Origin: Paracidovorax konjaci | GTDB taxonomy: Bacteria > Pseudomonadota > Gammaproteobacteria > Burkholderiales > Burkholderiaceae_C | Direction: 5' to 3' | Length of the DNA: 64,000 bases | Assembly (NCBI RefSeq): GCF_900112675.1 | Contig: NZ_FOMQ01000003.1 | Coordinates: 248,001-312,000 of the forward strand | Part shown: one piece after another, positions 62,728 through 64,000 of the stretch | Layout: each line of letters begins with the position of its first letter | Numbering within the stretch: position 1 is the first letter of the stretch | Notes under the pieces: generated by a model | Seen by the model: the letters and a program-made list of their open reading frames with translations, nothing else | What the model was told of the DNA's origin: nothing | Database searches by the model: none | Made by a program: the position numbers and the translations under genes

Positions 62728-62886
62728 GGAATGTCAGTGAAGAGGGGTGGCGGAATGCAGCCGGGCCTGCCCTTGCGGGCGGCGATCCGGCGCCAGGAAG
62801 CCCTGGCGAGCGGGGCGTGCGCGGCGGATGCGCGACACGGGAATCAGGAGCGGCAACAGCGCACCGGCATGACAAAACCCCTCGGC

Positions 62887-62892
62887 TACAAT
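62887..62892 (+). promoter_or_regulatory. Possible -10 box of the TPR gene
   Basis: TACAAT in the context CGGCTACAATCC, 59 bp before ATG 62952. The same GGCTACAAT-like pattern is common before genes in this group. A matching -35 is not convincing. Confidence 0.35.
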
Positions 62893-62951
62893 CCGCCGCA
62901 GTATAAGGCCCGTTACTGCTTGACACCTTCACACCCCCTTTTCCATCGCCC

Positions 62952-64000
62952 ATGACGCACGCACGCCGCCCAATTCCCCATCTCCTGCGACTGCTCGTGC
63001 TGTCGGCCTTGCTGGGGGCTCCGCTGGCCCACGCGGACGACTACGCGGACATCACCCAGCTGCTCAAATCCGGCAAGCCCGCCGATGCCCTGGCCAAGGC
63101 AGACCAGCGCCTCCTGGCCAATCCCCGCGACCCGCAGTTGCGGTTCCTGCGCGGCGTTGCCCAGGCGGACTCCGGCAAGCAGGCGGACGCGGTGGCCACC
63201 TTCACCAAGCTCACCGAGGACTATCCGGAGCTGCCGGAGCCCTACAACAACCTGGCGGTGCTCTACGCCAACCAGAACCAGCTGGACAAGGCGCGCACCG
63301 CGCTCGAGATGGCGATCCGCACCAACCCCAGCTACGCCACCGCCCATGAGAACCTGGGCGACATCTACGCCAAGCTGGCCAGCCAGGCCTACAACAAGGC
63401 CCTGCAGCTGGACGCCTCCAACGCCACCACCGTGCGCCCCAAGCTGGCCCTGATCCGCGACCTGTTCTCCGGCGATGCCGGCAAATCGGTGAATGCGAAG
63501 GCGACCGTGCCGGTGGCAGCCGCCACAGCCGCCGCACCGGCCCCCGCGACCACGCGCACCCCTGCGCCCTCTCCGGCTCCGGCACCCGCCCCAGCGCCTT
63601 CTCCCGCGCCGGCGGCCTCGCCCGCACCGGCGCCTGCCGCTGCTCCTTCGCCGGCACCCGCCCCCGCCGCGGCCACCAGCAATGCGGCCGAGAAGGACGT
63701 CACTGCGGCCGTGCGCGCCTGGGCCGCCGCCTGGGAAGGCCAGGACATGAATGGCTACCTGGGCGCCTACGACCAGGGTTTCGTACCGCCCGGCAAGCAA
63801 AGCCGCGCCACCTGGGAAAAGGAACGCCGCGACCGCATCGTGGGCCGCGCCAAGATCAACGTGACCGTGAACGACCTGCGCGTCACGGTGAACGGCAACA
63901 AGGCCCAGGCCCGGTTCCGCCAGGGCTACAGCTCCGGCTCCTACAGCGTGAACAGCCGCAAGACCCTCGATCTGGTCCAGAGCGGCGGCCGTTGGCTGAT
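62952..64000 (+). CDS. Exported TPR protein with C-terminal SnoaL/Cds6-like domain, cut by window end
   Basis: At least 349 residues. A signal peptide (LLRLLVLSALLGAPLAHA, cut before DD) is followed by TPR-like helices (LKSGKPADALAKADQRLLANP; YNNLAVLYANQNQLDKARTALE), a long Pro/Ala linker (about residues 190-240, repeated PAPA) and an NTF2-like C-terminal domain (AVRAWAAAWEGQDMNGYLGAYD ... WEKERRDRI) of the type found at the C-terminus of some L,D-transpeptidases (Cds6). It is therefore probably a periplasmic cell-envelope protein. The frame is open at 64000, so the end is missing. Confidence 0.85.
   Translation, partial: MTHARRPIPHLLRLLVLSALLGAPLAHADDYADITQLLKSGKPADALAKADQRLLANPRDPQLRFLRGVAQADSGKQADAVATFTKLTEDYPELPEPYNNLAVLYANQNQLDKARTALEMAIRTNPSYATAHENLGDIYAKLASQAYNKALQLDASNATTVRPKLALIRDLFSGDAGKSVNAKATVPVAAATAAAPAPATTRTPAPSPAPAPAPAPSPAPAASPAPAPAAAPSPAPAPAAATSNAAEKDVTAAVRAWAAAWEGQDMNGYLGAYDQGFVPPGKQSRATWEKERRDRIVGRAKINVTVNDLRVTVNGNKAQARFRQGYSSGSYSVNSRKTLDLVQSGGRWL

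Noticed and set aside
63530-63680. Direct repeats rich in CCGGC/GCACC
   Set aside because: They encode the Pro/Ala linker of the TPR protein and are ordinary low-complexity coding sequence; not a CRISPR or satellite.

Overview
The window looks like a chromosomal segment of a plant-associated Acidovorax (Betaproteobacteria, Comamonadaceae, close to A. avenae/A. citrulli). The reasons are the GC-rich coding style, the gene content (tripartite tricarboxylate transporter with its own two-component system, 3-hydroxybutyrate oligomer hydrolase, glyA-nrdR pair), a Comamonadaceae-style 45-bp interspersed repeat present four times, and a YopJ/XopJ-type type III effector gene preceded by a perfect plant-inducible-promoter (PIP) box. 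Genus is inferred from style and content, not from a database search.

Layout. 1-7.1 kb: the end of a trehalose/glycogen operon (treY 3' part, glgA), an SDR oxidoreductase, RNase R, and two near-identical tRNA-Leu(CAG) genes, each with its own terminator. 7.4-14.2 kb: two large minus-strand genes (DUF349 and DUF748/AsmA-like envelope protein). 14.6-20.4 kb: lytic transglycosylase behind a long leader, glyA, nrdR, and a large EF-hand membrane protein. 20.4-21.5 kb: the PIP box and XopJ-like effector, inserted tail-to-tail against aroC. 21.5-27.8 kb: aroC, CBS protein, an O-acetylhomoserine sulfhydrylase-type enzyme with an alpha/beta hydrolase, a CoA-transferase and a HAD phosphatase. 27.9-30.3 kb: a visibly AT-richer accessory patch with a HEPN-like protein, a decayed phage tail module, a truncated IS3-family end and an MltR-like protein.

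30.4-34.6 kb: hemH, a sensor kinase/response regulator pair, a phased TTCAT-repeat array that is a likely operator, and a small secreted SnoaL/CaMKII-AD-like protein. 35-37.6 kb: phasin-like protein and 3HB-oligomer hydrolase (PHA/PHB metabolism). 37.8-41.8 kb: an iron-uptake unit (Fur-like palindrome, small membrane protein, TonB-dependent receptor, PepSY protein). 42-47.9 kb: tctCBA with divergent tctDE and an Hsp15-like S4 protein. 48-56.9 kb: a 1530-residue CheB-CheR-PAS-histidine kinase-receiver hybrid, two ferritin-like proteins, a KGG stress protein and a small membrane protein, which together suggest a stress/signalling neighbourhood. 57-64 kb: housekeeping minus-strand genes (tRNA-Ser, lysC, tilS, accA, a 3-methyladenine-type glycosylase, cysS) and a divergent TPR protein cut by the window end.

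The most interesting items are the PIP-box/XopJ effector unit, the repeat copy that forms exactly 15 in-frame codons of tilS, the helically phased TTCAT array downstream of the response regulator, a strong minus-strand terminator at 14.2 kb with no gene to terminate, and the RNase R that starts at its cold-shock domain because a tRNA gene occupies the place of its usual N-terminal domain.
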